A stretch of 64,000 nucleotides of DNA from Bifidobacterium asteroides (lineage in GTDB: Bacteria; Actinomycetota; Actinomycetes; Actinomycetales; Bifidobacteriaceae), in assembly GCF_009683175.1 (NCBI RefSeq), contig NZ_WKKW01000005.1, positions 97,371 through 161,370 of the forward strand, written 5' to 3'. Numbering within the stretch: position 1 is the stretch's first letter; each line of letters starts with the position of its first letter. The notes below the pieces were generated by a model. The model saw only the letters and a program-made list of their open reading frames with translations, did not search any database and was not told the origin of the DNA. A program made the position numbers and the translations under genes. This document shows, in pieces, positions 56,690 to 64,000 of the stretch.

Positions 56690-57815
56690 AGCCGTCGATA
56701 TATAGCACTCCCTGCCAAATACACGGATGACCCTCAGAACGCCAAAGTCCCTGTGCAATACAGATTCAAGGATTTCAAAAAGGGTCTCGTTGGGAGGTGC
56801 GATGGAGGACTGCTGGCACCACCCGAAGAATACTGTCCCGCCACCACGGCGAAGCTGAGGGTTTCATGGCCGAGATTGAGGACCGGATACGGTCAAACCG
56901 GTAGATCGATTCCAGGGACTCACGCCAACCCTTGAGGCAGGCTGCGGACTTATGGCGACAGGATCTCTCTACGATTAAGAGTTCGTCCGGGGGACGCTAC
57001 ATGCGCGAGCTACGCGTCTGGGTCATTGCCCGATCGGGAAATGCGGTCTTGAGTGATATTACCGCTGTGCAGATCCAGTACTGGTGCGTCTGCATTGCCG
57101 AAGGGACTGCGCCTTATTGGGAAGTGAACGAGATTCCGTCTCCCCACTGTCTGCATCATCGATTCGCTCAGCGGGTAAGATCGCTCTGGGGAATTTTCTG
57201 GATGTAGCGGTTGAGAACCGTTGGATTGAATAAATCCGGTGGCGAAGGCCAAAGCGCCACACGGCAGGGCGTTTCAATGGCGGATATATGTGACCCCACA
57301 GAAGCTTAAGTCCATTGCCTGCAGATGGACTCGGCAAATGCCACGGTCGTCTACCTGCTTGAATACATGGGGCCACGTATCGGCGAAGCCTTGGTCTTAA
57401 GATGCGGAGACGTGGATCTGAGCCGAAATCAGCTCAACGTGCTTCGTGCCCAGTCGGTCAATGCCAACTTACACTTGGCCGAAACCGTTCCGAAAGGGAA
57501 CCGAACCAGGTTCATTCCCATACCCAGCCAGCTGTTGCCCATGGTCAAGACTTTGCTGGAGGGCCCGGACACTAAGAATTATCGGTTGTTTGGGCCGCGA
57601 GGTGATAGGCAGACCATCATCAACTGGCGGAACTGTATATGGGCGTCTGCCCTGCGTGAAGCCGGCATGCAGGATATTTAAGAATTGGTCATTCGTTCTC
57701 TACGCGACACCTCCGCCTTCCAGCGATCAGGGCCGGTGCGGACATAGAGACCCTGCAGGCAGTCCTGGACCACGCCTCTGTCACTGAGATTCTGGACACT
57801 TACGCTGATCTTTGA
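56690..57815 (+). pseudogene. int: Tyrosine recombinase (integrase) pseudogene
   Basis: Pieces of one phage-type integrase are spread over all three frames. Residues like QYRFKDFKKG, then RWEVRWRTAGTT, form the N-terminal part. ADLWRQDLSTIKSSS (from 56932) starts the core-binding domain, broken by a stop at 57207. NPVAKAKAPHGRAF and IYVTPQKLKSIA continue in another frame. YMGPRIGEALVLRCGDVDL (from 57325) carries the first catalytic Arg. After the stop at 57681 the H-x-x-R box is degraded (SLRDTSA, with both His lost). RAGADIETLQAVLDHASVTE and ILDTYADL with the Tyr remain. At least four frame breaks; inactive. It abuts tRNA-Pro, its likely target. Confidence 0.85.
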
Positions 57816-58247
57816 CCGAAGTTATCGGCCAGGACATCAGAATTTGACAATGGAAGTTTGCTCATAGCTGCGACCATACTGGAAAGCAATCAGGCTCATG
57901 TATCTTCAAAATCTCAAGAAGGTACTTCTTCTCAAAAGTGAGCCGAAGGACGGTCTTCTGTGAATTTGTTGATACCTCTGATTTTTGCAATGACTATGCA
58001 ATAATGCGTGCTTCCCTGACGTTTTACGCCTATTCGTAGGCGAAGTCGCAGTGCTTGATGATGTTAATGGTTTTAATGTATTACTCGTCGGGCGTTAAGC
58101 TGACCATGCTTTACTTCACATTAATACTTGAAGATGGCAAAGCGACAAGTCTCACAACAATATGAAACCAATTCCAACTTTATTTACTAATACTTGATTA
58201 ATGATACAATAACTAATAAATATACCTAATACTAATTACTCAAGAAT
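57816..58247. other. AT-rich non-coding stretch
   Basis: G+C falls sharply after the integrase remnant. I see no reading frame with coding character. A short symmetric run TTGCAATGACTATGCAA near 57986-58002 has no clear role. Confidence 0.4.
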
Positions 58248-58275
58248 TTGACATTTTTTCCTTTCTTTGTAGAAT
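58248..58275 (+). promoter_or_regulatory. Strong promoter of the precursor-like gene
   Basis: Perfect TTGACA (58248-58253), a 16-nt spacer and TAGAAT (58270-58275), in AT-rich DNA 82 nt before the ATG at 58358. It is the best sigma-70-like promoter in the island. Confidence 0.65.
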
Positions 58276-58357
58276 ACAAAGTAACCAGCACCCAATAGAA
58301 TTGGTTCCAACACATCGTTGTGTTGCTATATTTATTAATCAAAGAAGATGACTAAAA

Positions 58358-58941
58358 ATGCAAGTACAAAGATTATCTAAAAAGCTAGCAGCTATATCAG
58401 TATCACTGATGACATTTATTGGCATCCTAGTTCTAACACCCTCTACCGCGAATGCAGCGGAAACACAAGTATCCGATTCAGAGTCCGCTATCGATAAAAA
58501 TCAGTGCTAGGATCCGATACCCAGGTCAAAGGGACAGATAATATTATCCGTGAAATCCGGCCAGAACATGAAAATATGTATCCGACATTCACTATCGATT
58601 TTGCCTCTGGCGATGTAATGGCTGTCACTCAGCAAGGGAACGTGTTTGAATGGAAGGATAGTCAGGGTAATCTGATTTTCCACATTGATTCTCCCAAGCT
58701 TCCGAGCGGGCGTCAGGCAACACTTGAATGGAATGCTGATACACGTCAACTAGTTATCGTTCCCAAGCTGGGCCTGATGCCACGATGCGCAAAGAGCAAA
58801 TTAAGGTCAATTGCAGCAAACATAGGATGGGGCATCGGTGTTTGCATGCCACTTGGTCTTGCGAATGTTGCTGCAGGTGCCGTTTGCACAATTGGCCAAT
58901 CAATTGCCGCTGAGTACATTCCTTGGCACAATGTCTGCTGA
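58358..58941 (+). pseudogene. Secreted bacteriocin-like precursor, interrupted by one-base frameshift
   Basis: The first frame (58358-58506) encodes a signal peptide (KKLAAISVSLMTFIGILVL, then STANAAE as a cleavage site) and stops at NQC. The second frame (open from 58504, GTG, to 58941) continues LGSDTQVKGTDNI for 145 residues. Adding one A to the AAAAA run at 58496-58500 joins both into one ~194-residue secreted protein. The end of the protein is hydrophobic with four Cys (RCAKSK, GVCMPL, AVCTIG, HNVC). A signal peptide, a polar pro-region and a Cys/Gly/Ala-rich hydrophobic tail resemble SdpC or halocin C8 type precursors in layout only. A two-helix membrane protein gene follows. Confidence 0.6.
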
Positions 58942-58961
58942 GAAGAGAGACGTCTCCTGAT

Positions 58962-59159
58962 ATGCTAAAAAAGATTCTTTCCGTTCCGCTTTATATAGTG
59001 ATTTGCGTATTGCTGACAGTGGTGACTGCAGAGGTTGTAGGGCGGCCATGGAAGGTAGTTTTGACAAGCCCATATACGATAATTGGCTTAGTTTGTGGAA
59101 CTTTGACATACTGCTTTATCGTGTTTATAGGACCTTGGCTGAACAGGAAGATGCAATAA
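58962..59159 (+). CDS. Small two-helix membrane protein (immunity-like)
   Basis: 65 residues with two hydrophobic segments (VPLYIVICVLLTVVTAEVV and YTIIGLVCGTLTYCFIVFIG) and a basic end (LNRKMQ). It begins 20 nt after the precursor gene, behind AGAAGAGAG and the palindrome GAGACGTCTC (58947-58956), so the two are cotranscribed. Small membrane proteins directly after secreted peptide genes are often self-immunity proteins; that role is inference. No family is recognised. Confidence 0.55.
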   Translation: MLKKILSVPLYIVICVLLTVVTAEVVGRPWKVVLTSPYTIIGLVCGTLTYCFIVFIGPWLNRKMQ

Positions 59160-59717
59160 GTAAAAAAGGAGAAGAGCCACTGACAAGCAGGGTTTATTCG
59201 TAAACATCATTTGTTTAGGGATAAACCCCTACTTGTTTATCCAGTTAAATATACTTAATACTCCCCTGCTTTTCCGAAGATCTTAGTGACCACGCACTGA
59301 GTACGATTACTGAAATAGGTTGCGACATCTCTTGGGCTCACATGGAGCATAGTATCTGCGACATTTTGATGTTTTTCTGCATCCTTTGATCACCTGGCGA
59401 CAGGGTTCCTGTCTTGAAATCAGAGAAGACTTGATGCTTAGTCGGTATTTTATGCTCACTATTATTCTCAAATCTTCTTATACTGCTGTTCGTAATCATA
59501 GGCCTACCTGTCGTTACACTGTTGAGGACCAATTGACTTACTGCCTTATGAGGGAGTGAAATAAAATCGGACACGTATTGGGCACATCGCTAATGATAAG
59601 TACCTTCATAAGTTGGTATCAGTTAATAACTGAAACATGCTATGATTCGCACTAAATCTTCGGTTATTATCAGTATTAACATGCAGCTCGCATGCACCAG
59701 AACAGCAGCTTATTTTA
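59160..59717. other. AT-rich stretch after the immunity-like gene
   Basis: It contains a small hairpin GTTTA-TTCG-TAAAC (59192-59205) inside a wider GGGTTTAT/ATAAACCC pairing (59190-59228), a possible weak terminator for the two-gene unit. A 78-codon minus-strand frame (59338-59574) lacks a ribosome site and recognisable features. No other feature is seen. Confidence 0.4.
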
Positions 59718-59820
59718 CAAGGAATCGCGGGTTCAAATCCTGCCGCTCCGACCAGAATAGTAACGATTCCAAGGTTCTGCGCCTTACAATTCTTGTATTC
59801 TCCGAATCGTGCACATATTT
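59718..59820. repeat. Attachment-site-like repeat, copy B (partial tRNA-Pro plus flank)
   Basis: About 100 bp parallel to 56169-56285. Identical blocks include TCGCGGGTTCAAATCC, CCGACCA, GATTCCAAGG/ATTCCAAGG and CCGAATCG. The acceptor 5' half and anticodon arm are absent, and the terminator stem is mutated (CCTTACAATT), so this is a scar and not a gene. Confidence 0.75.
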
Positions 59821-59971
59821 GACATGCCCCTAGTGCTTCCCATTTCTTCTCTCTTTTAGTTTAGCCGTACTGCGCTGTGGCAGATTGGAGCGTCGTTTTT
59901 AGATGACAGACACCTGGCAATCGGTATTTCATTAATTCGTGTATCATATCCCGCACACCAATATCGGGCTG

Positions 59972-60555
59972 TCAGATGTCCCGTGATCTTTCGACCTCCC
60001 AGCGAATCGAACTTACAGCGTCCAGGAGGCCTTCATCGTGGGAGACGACCCACTAGGGCTTCCTGGTAGGGTGCCGGCACCTCGGCCAGGGCTGACTGGG
60101 AATGTAGGTCAAGATGATCGGTCGGTTCATCTAGAATCAGCGGGTCAGGTTCTCGGCTGAGGAAACAGACGAGTTGTAGACGCTTCGCCTTCGCCGCCGG
60201 AGAGGGTCGGATACCGGTAGGTCCAACCGTCTGCTATGCCCAGGGTCCGTCTGATAGCAACGGGTCGCCGTGACCAATCGTTGGCGAAACTGTCCAGGTT
60301 GCGCGGTTGTTCGGCGATAGACTGGGAACAGTATTCGCAGATCAAGATGCTGAGTTTCGGACTGATTCGTCCCTGGGTCGGCGATAGGTATTGGCACAAG
60401 AGCAGAGCTAGGGTGGTTTTGCCGCAACTGTTGTCGCCGAGTATGGCGGTCCAGCCCCGGTCAAGGGTCGCTGACAGAAGCTCGAAAATGGCGGATGAGC
60501 CGCTTGGATAGGCGAAGCCGAGGTCGGTAATGGTGATGATACTAGGGTTCGGCAT
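59972..60555 (-). pseudogene. Truncated, frameshifted ABC-F ATPase
   Basis: The N-terminal ATPase half of an ABC-F (translation/antibiotic-resistance type) protein. ATG 60555 begins MPNPSIITITDLGFAYPSG. Walker A is GDNSCGKTTLALLL and the signature is TLSGGE. A one-base loss near 60190 shifts the frame, after which KRLQLVCFLSREPDPLILDE and PTDHLDLHSQSALAEV (Walker B) are readable. A second shift near 60050 precedes VVSHDEGLLDAV (switch His). A stop at 59972 ends it, and the second ATPase half is missing. G+C is higher than in its surroundings. Confidence 0.8.
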
Positions 60556-61599
60556 GGGTTTCCCTCTGATGGCGATACGGTCTGATTCATCATCATGGGA
60601 ATCGTTGGTTGTGACCGGTCGGTAGGTTGCTCAGCCCGTCAACTTGTAGCTGCGACCCATTAGCATCATGCAGACATTATTGCACTGCATGACGCGAATG
60701 CGAGTGGCAGGAATTTTGGCCTAAGTACTCCCCCGTTGGGGACAGTCGCCAAAGATAACCGGGGAGCTCGTACTTCGGCCACTTGTGGAAGGTCGGGTTG
60801 AAACAGAGTTCACCGATTCCGATGGCCTACGCTGACCGTCTGGGCAACTGTCTCATCACAGGCGCAAGTCGAGAGGCCCTGCGGGTTCCTGTCCATGGAA
60901 GACTTCCTGCTAAAGCAACTGGGCGTCACTCATTGGTGCGAGAACTTTATAGAACTGATGAACCGTTATCCTGGCACTCAAACCACTGGGCTTCCCAAAC
61001 GACTGGCAGAATCTACCCATCTCACAATAAAGTCACAGATCTTCTCATACAAGATGTCACCAGTTTTAGAGTCTCAAAAGGTGCGTCATTTTCGAGTTAG
61101 GTTCTTCGTGCGGTTTTTGTCGTAAGCGCTAAAACGGAGCTGTAGCGGGATGGTCGAGCTGGTGTAATTCAACAGGGCTAGGGTAACCGACTCGTTACGA
61201 ATCTCAATGATTGCCATGGCCTGAAGTTGCTTACTTGAACTGCAGGACTGACTGGTTATGCAAGTAACGTGAAAAATGTTCATTGAACATATTTTTTTGT
61301 AATCCTCGACAGGCGGCGAAAAACAATTTTAGCTGCAGAGATCTAATTTTCCATTTCTCGATATTATTCCAAGGCTAGGGAGTTGAGTATATCTTCGCCA
61401 AGATTTGTTAACAGCAAGAATCCCTACCTCTTATGATTCAAATACACTGGAAATTCGAAGGGCACAGTGGTGCACTAACCTATCAGTTTCAGCTCATGTA
61501 GATTAGTGGTGGGAACTTGCTAGCATTGGCTGAATTCCAGCAGATACTAGTAATAGTTAAAGGCCGCTTGCATGTACATATACAGTACCTTTCTCATCG
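60556..61599. other. Unexplained stretch with broken short frames
   Basis: A plus-strand frame at 60895-61125 (MEDFLLKQLGVTHWC onward) and overlapping frames at 60783-61100 look like pieces of one older gene, but I cannot name it. A minus-strand frame (61086-61283) includes IIEIRNESVTLALLNYTSS without recognisable family. From 61290 on the DNA is AT-rich with no gene seen. Confidence 0.35.
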
Positions 61600-61632
61600 A
61601 GGGGTCGCGGGTTCAGATCCTATCGGTCAGGC
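61600..61632. repeat. Attachment-site-like repeat, copy C (tRNA-Pro core)
   Basis: AGGGGTCGCGGGTTCAGATCC matches the T-arm region of tRNA-Pro (AGGGGTCGCGGGTTCAAATCC) with one change; the match then decays (TATCGGTCAGG for CGCCGGCCCGA). It keeps AGGGG, which copy B lost. Confidence 0.65.
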
Positions 61633-61874
61633 GAAGCATCCGAATTACAAGTAAGGTCGTCCGCCAGCTGTGAGGGACAGTGTTATACAAATTCGCGTCA
61701 CATATAATTTTCAGATCTTTGGATGACGAGTTTTTACAAAGGTTCTGTTGTTCTATACCTGGAGTTATTGCCGGAGATTTTGATAGAAAGTGTATAGTTT
61801 TTGCCTTCAATAGTAGTTTAGCATGCAGTGTTTTAAATGTACATTTGGTGTTGAAAAATTTGTTAAAAATGTGC

Positions 61875-62117
61875 TTATTGATTCCGCGACTTTCGTTTTG
61901 AATGTTCGACAAAGTAAATCACCATTGAAAGTGATAATACGAAAAGAATAAAAAATAACAAGGCACAAATCCATGCAAGATCTGATTGCGTCGAATCGAA
62001 TTGAGTGAAAAGGCTAGGGTGCTCGTCACTGTAATAGCCAGCTCGAATTTGTACAGCAGCTGTGACAATTAAGCCTAATATGCTCACGGCATTCATTATT
62101 ATAGCAACCACTTTCAT
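61875..62117 (-). CDS. Small two-helix membrane protein
   Basis: 80 residues: helix 1 (VAIIMNAVSILGLIVTAAVQI), a polar loop (RAGYYSDEHPSLFTQFDSTQ) and helix 2 (LAWICALLFFILFVLSLSMVIYF) followed by a basic tail (HSKRKSRNQ). AAAAGAGGTAGCT precedes the ATG, a good ribosome site. Unlike its neighbours the frame is undisturbed. No family recognised; it is comparable in size and shape to the immunity-like protein at 58962. Confidence 0.5.
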   Translation of the reverse strand: MKVVAIIMNAVSILGLIVTAAVQIRAGYYSDEHPSLFTQFDSTQSDLAWICALLFFILFVLSLSMVIYFVEHSKRKSRNQ

Positions 62118-63017
62118 AGCTACCTCTTTTCAACAATGTTGGTCCGTATCTCTACTTATGTGCTTAAATTTTAGGGTGTTGATACGGCTAATAAGTGCAG
62201 TCTGCACACTACCATCACGAGCACGGGACGTTGATGTGATCCAGTCTCTTTCTCCCCCGTAATAGGGGATTCGCTGACGTGGCAGATTCAACGCTCTCAC
62301 CTAGACCGTGGAACCGGCTTTTTTTTTTATAGGATCACGTCCTTATTTCCACAAGCCGAAGCGCGTATTCTCGTTCCTTCAATCTTTCAATCTTGTTGTA
62401 GACACAGACAGATATGGAGAACCATCCACGATTGCTTCCATATCAGGCAGAGTACACATATCTATCGGAGTAATCTCGCCTGAGATCGAAATGCTATGAC
62501 CTAGATAGTGGCAGTCTTCAATCTACGAATCACCTTTGTCAATGTTACTGTTGGCTGCATTCTATAGAACCCTTGCGGCGCTTCCTTTTCTTTCGGGGTA
62601 TCTGCATGCGTGTATTCATTTTGCTTCAATGATTTACCGTTAATGCTCATTGCATTTCGTGAGCAGGGTCGAATTAAATCGTACGAACTTATAAAACTAA
62701 AATACGCTAAATCTTCAGTTTTCCTATACTGGTCCCGTCAGTGTATTCTGGGATTGTTTTATAAAAAAACAACTAATTAGCTCATACGGGCATCCCTTGG
62801 CCAGGCTGATTGATAGTTTCTGAATTAAAGCTATTTTTGCACGAGATTTTTGACGTTATACAAAGAGTTGATGGGTTACCAATTAAATCGCTTACGTAAG
62901 AATATGCTTTTACGACTTCCGGAAGGTTGTGATAAATGCTTTAAGATGTTTCGTGTCATATTCGACAACAGCAGATCCAATGGCTGACAATCTTTCGCAT
63001 GCATAATATCTTTTCTT
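62118..63017. other. Decayed minus-strand coding remnants
   Basis: On the minus strand short phrases with coding character can be read in changing frames, for example GHSISISGEITPIDMCTLPD (about 62440-62510) and YHNLPEVVKAYSYVSDLIG (about 62880-62940). They look like fragments of one or more older genes. I cannot assign a family. Confidence 0.3.
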
Positions 63018-63320
63018 TCAAGGTGTAACCCGAGCGTTCAAATTACGAAGCCGATCGGTATAAATTTCCTTTATTCTTGCTTGCCTATCAAGATGGAGAG
63101 TATGTCACGCTTTTGATATAAACACAAACTTCACTTCCTGCAGAGTGCAGTAATGGGAGAAATCGTCTTGAAACCAAACTATATTGTCGTTTTGACCTAC
63201 AGCGATTGTTACTGGACCCTATAGGTTTTTAAATAACCGGAGGCCTTTTGTGCGAATCTAGGATTCTCAAACAGATATCGGACTACTTGGTTACCATTGT
63301 TGGATCTCAAACTAGGAAGT
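63018..63320 (-). pseudogene. C-terminal remainder of an alpha/beta hydrolase
   Basis: Continuing from the chimeric frame upstream, LRSNNGNQVVRYLFENPRFA and then, after a shift, PVTIAVGQNDNIVWFQDDFS are readable. VKFVFISKA, an in-frame TGA and HTLHLDRQARIKEIYTDRL follow. This is the C-terminal part of an alpha/beta hydrolase, with the Asp loop (GQNDNIV) and the catalytic His region (HTLHLDR). The codon before the His has become a stop. Confidence 0.7.
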
Positions 63321-64000
63321 AAGTACTTTTTTAAATAGATTGAAGATATCCTGACTCTCCAACACTGCAGTAGCTCTGTATGCAAAGAGTTCATTATGGT
63401 CAATCTTCGGATCCAAATTGGACATGTGATAAACGATTCTCTTAGGCAAGATTAGTTCAGCTGTTTCTGCCTCAGTTTCCGGTGCAAGTAAAAAGAGTGA
63501 TTCTATTTGATCAGAAAATTGTTCAGCTAATGCTGTAGCCAGTAAAGCGCCAAAGGAATAGACTATAAGTGCAAATTTGCGAGTATAGGCTTCAAGTGTT
63601 CTCATGGAAGCGGCGGCTTCCTGCACAGTCGAGGTCATGTCCATTGTTGCATTCTGCAGATTGTTCTGCAGTTTTTTTACCGGCTTAGTTGCAATAAGCA
63701 TAAGTGATATTGAAAAACCTGCAGGAATGAGAACTATCACAAAGAAAATGGGGTCAAGCCACACAAGGCACACCCCTGAACCTACAATCAGGATTATTCC
63801 TTGCACCAGTGAGAGGAATTGCGATGGAACCGACTTTATCAAAGCGGCATCATTGGAAACTCTTTGCGAATACCAGGCCGGAGGTTTCTGTTCCCTATCA
63901 AGCAAACTCATCCGGAAAAACTTGTCGACCATGCTGTTGCGAATGGAATATAATGATTTCTCCCCTATTGTGCCTAGTATGGCTTGCTGGATTGCTGTCA
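63312..64000 (-). pseudogene. Chimera: truncated ABC exporter membrane domain fused to alpha/beta hydrolase (runs off right edge)
   Basis: The frame is open from the right edge to a stop at 63312. The first ~140 visible residues are an ABC exporter membrane domain: QQAILGTIGEKSLYSIRNSM, SQRVSNDAALIKSVPSQF, two helices (FLSLVQGIILIVGSGVCLVW, FFVIVLIPAGFSISLMLI) and EAAASMRTLEAYTR. At about 63581 it passes without a stop into KFALIVYSFGALLATALAEQ, the nucleophile elbow of an alpha/beta hydrolase, continuing to FNLFKKVLTS. No ABC ATPase domain is present. A deletion has joined two genes in frame. Confidence 0.72.

Noticed and set aside
59338..59574. 78-codon minus-strand frame in the island
   Set aside because: No ribosome site, no hydrophobic or domain pattern, random-looking composition in AT-rich DNA.
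59718..59760. A further tRNA gene
   Set aside because: Only the T-arm and 3' end of tRNA-Pro are present; the acceptor 5' strand and anticodon arm are missing.
61613..61912. 99-codon minus-strand frame overlapping repeat copy C
   Set aside because: It overlaps the small membrane protein gene, lacks a ribosome site and runs into the attachment-site scar.

Overview
The window looks like a chromosomal segment of a Bifidobacterium. The support is high G+C coding DNA, actinobacterium-only genes (rbpA, a garA-like FHA gene, an ftsR-type MerR gene, helY, a PafB-PafC type WYL protein), an NADP isocitrate dehydrogenase, and actinobacterial gene order throughout. Species cannot be named from the sequence alone. 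|| Layout. Positions 1-4400 hold the tail of a glycerol dehydrogenase gene and a minus-strand cluster (NCS1 permease, PfkB kinase, ADP-ribosylglycohydrolase) that looks like a nucleoside or nucleobase salvage unit. A tRNA-Ala follows. Positions 5000-8800 carry a 2-hydroxyacid dehydrogenase, a DUF1287 protein, a CorA transporter and a solute-binding lipoprotein. Positions 8856-18491 carry leuS and then a tightly overlapping run comEA-comEC-holA-tsaE-tsaB-rimI-tsaD (DNA uptake, DNA polymerase III delta, t6A tRNA modification). After tRNA-Asn come a GH51 arabinofuranosidase, an M23 peptidase, two acyl-CoA synthetases, a sugar-binding-like lipoprotein, icd and guaB3. || Positions 30480-36825 are a translation and envelope block: def, rpsB, tsf, pyrH, frr, cdsA, rlmN. 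Positions 36939-44249 are biosynthetic: hisF, hisI, a fused trpC-trpB gene, trpA, lgt, rpe, hisE, hisG. Positions 44254-48067 are a conserved actinobacterial block (CDP-alcohol phosphatidyltransferase, DUF881, DUF1290, DUF881, FHA/GarA, MerR/FtsR). The minus-strand genes at 48327-55935 are a HAD phosphatase, rbpA, a small membrane protein next to helY, a fused PafBC regulator and UDP-glucose pyrophosphorylase. || At tRNA-Pro(GGG) (56129) the ordinary chromosome ends. From there to the right edge the DNA is AT-rich, gene-poor and full of wreckage. It holds a tyrosine integrase pseudogene next to the tRNA, two further partial copies of the tRNA-Pro 3' end (59718 and 61600) that look like attachment-site scars, a broken ABC-F gene, and a truncated ABC exporter fused in frame to a broken alpha/beta hydrolase. 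The most interesting item is a secreted precursor-like gene at 58358-58941 with its own strong promoter, a hydrophobic Cys-containing C-terminus and a one-base disruption in an A run, followed by a gene for a two-helix membrane protein. This has the look of a bacteriocin-like peptide with an immunity protein, on an island built from successive insertions into one tRNA gene.
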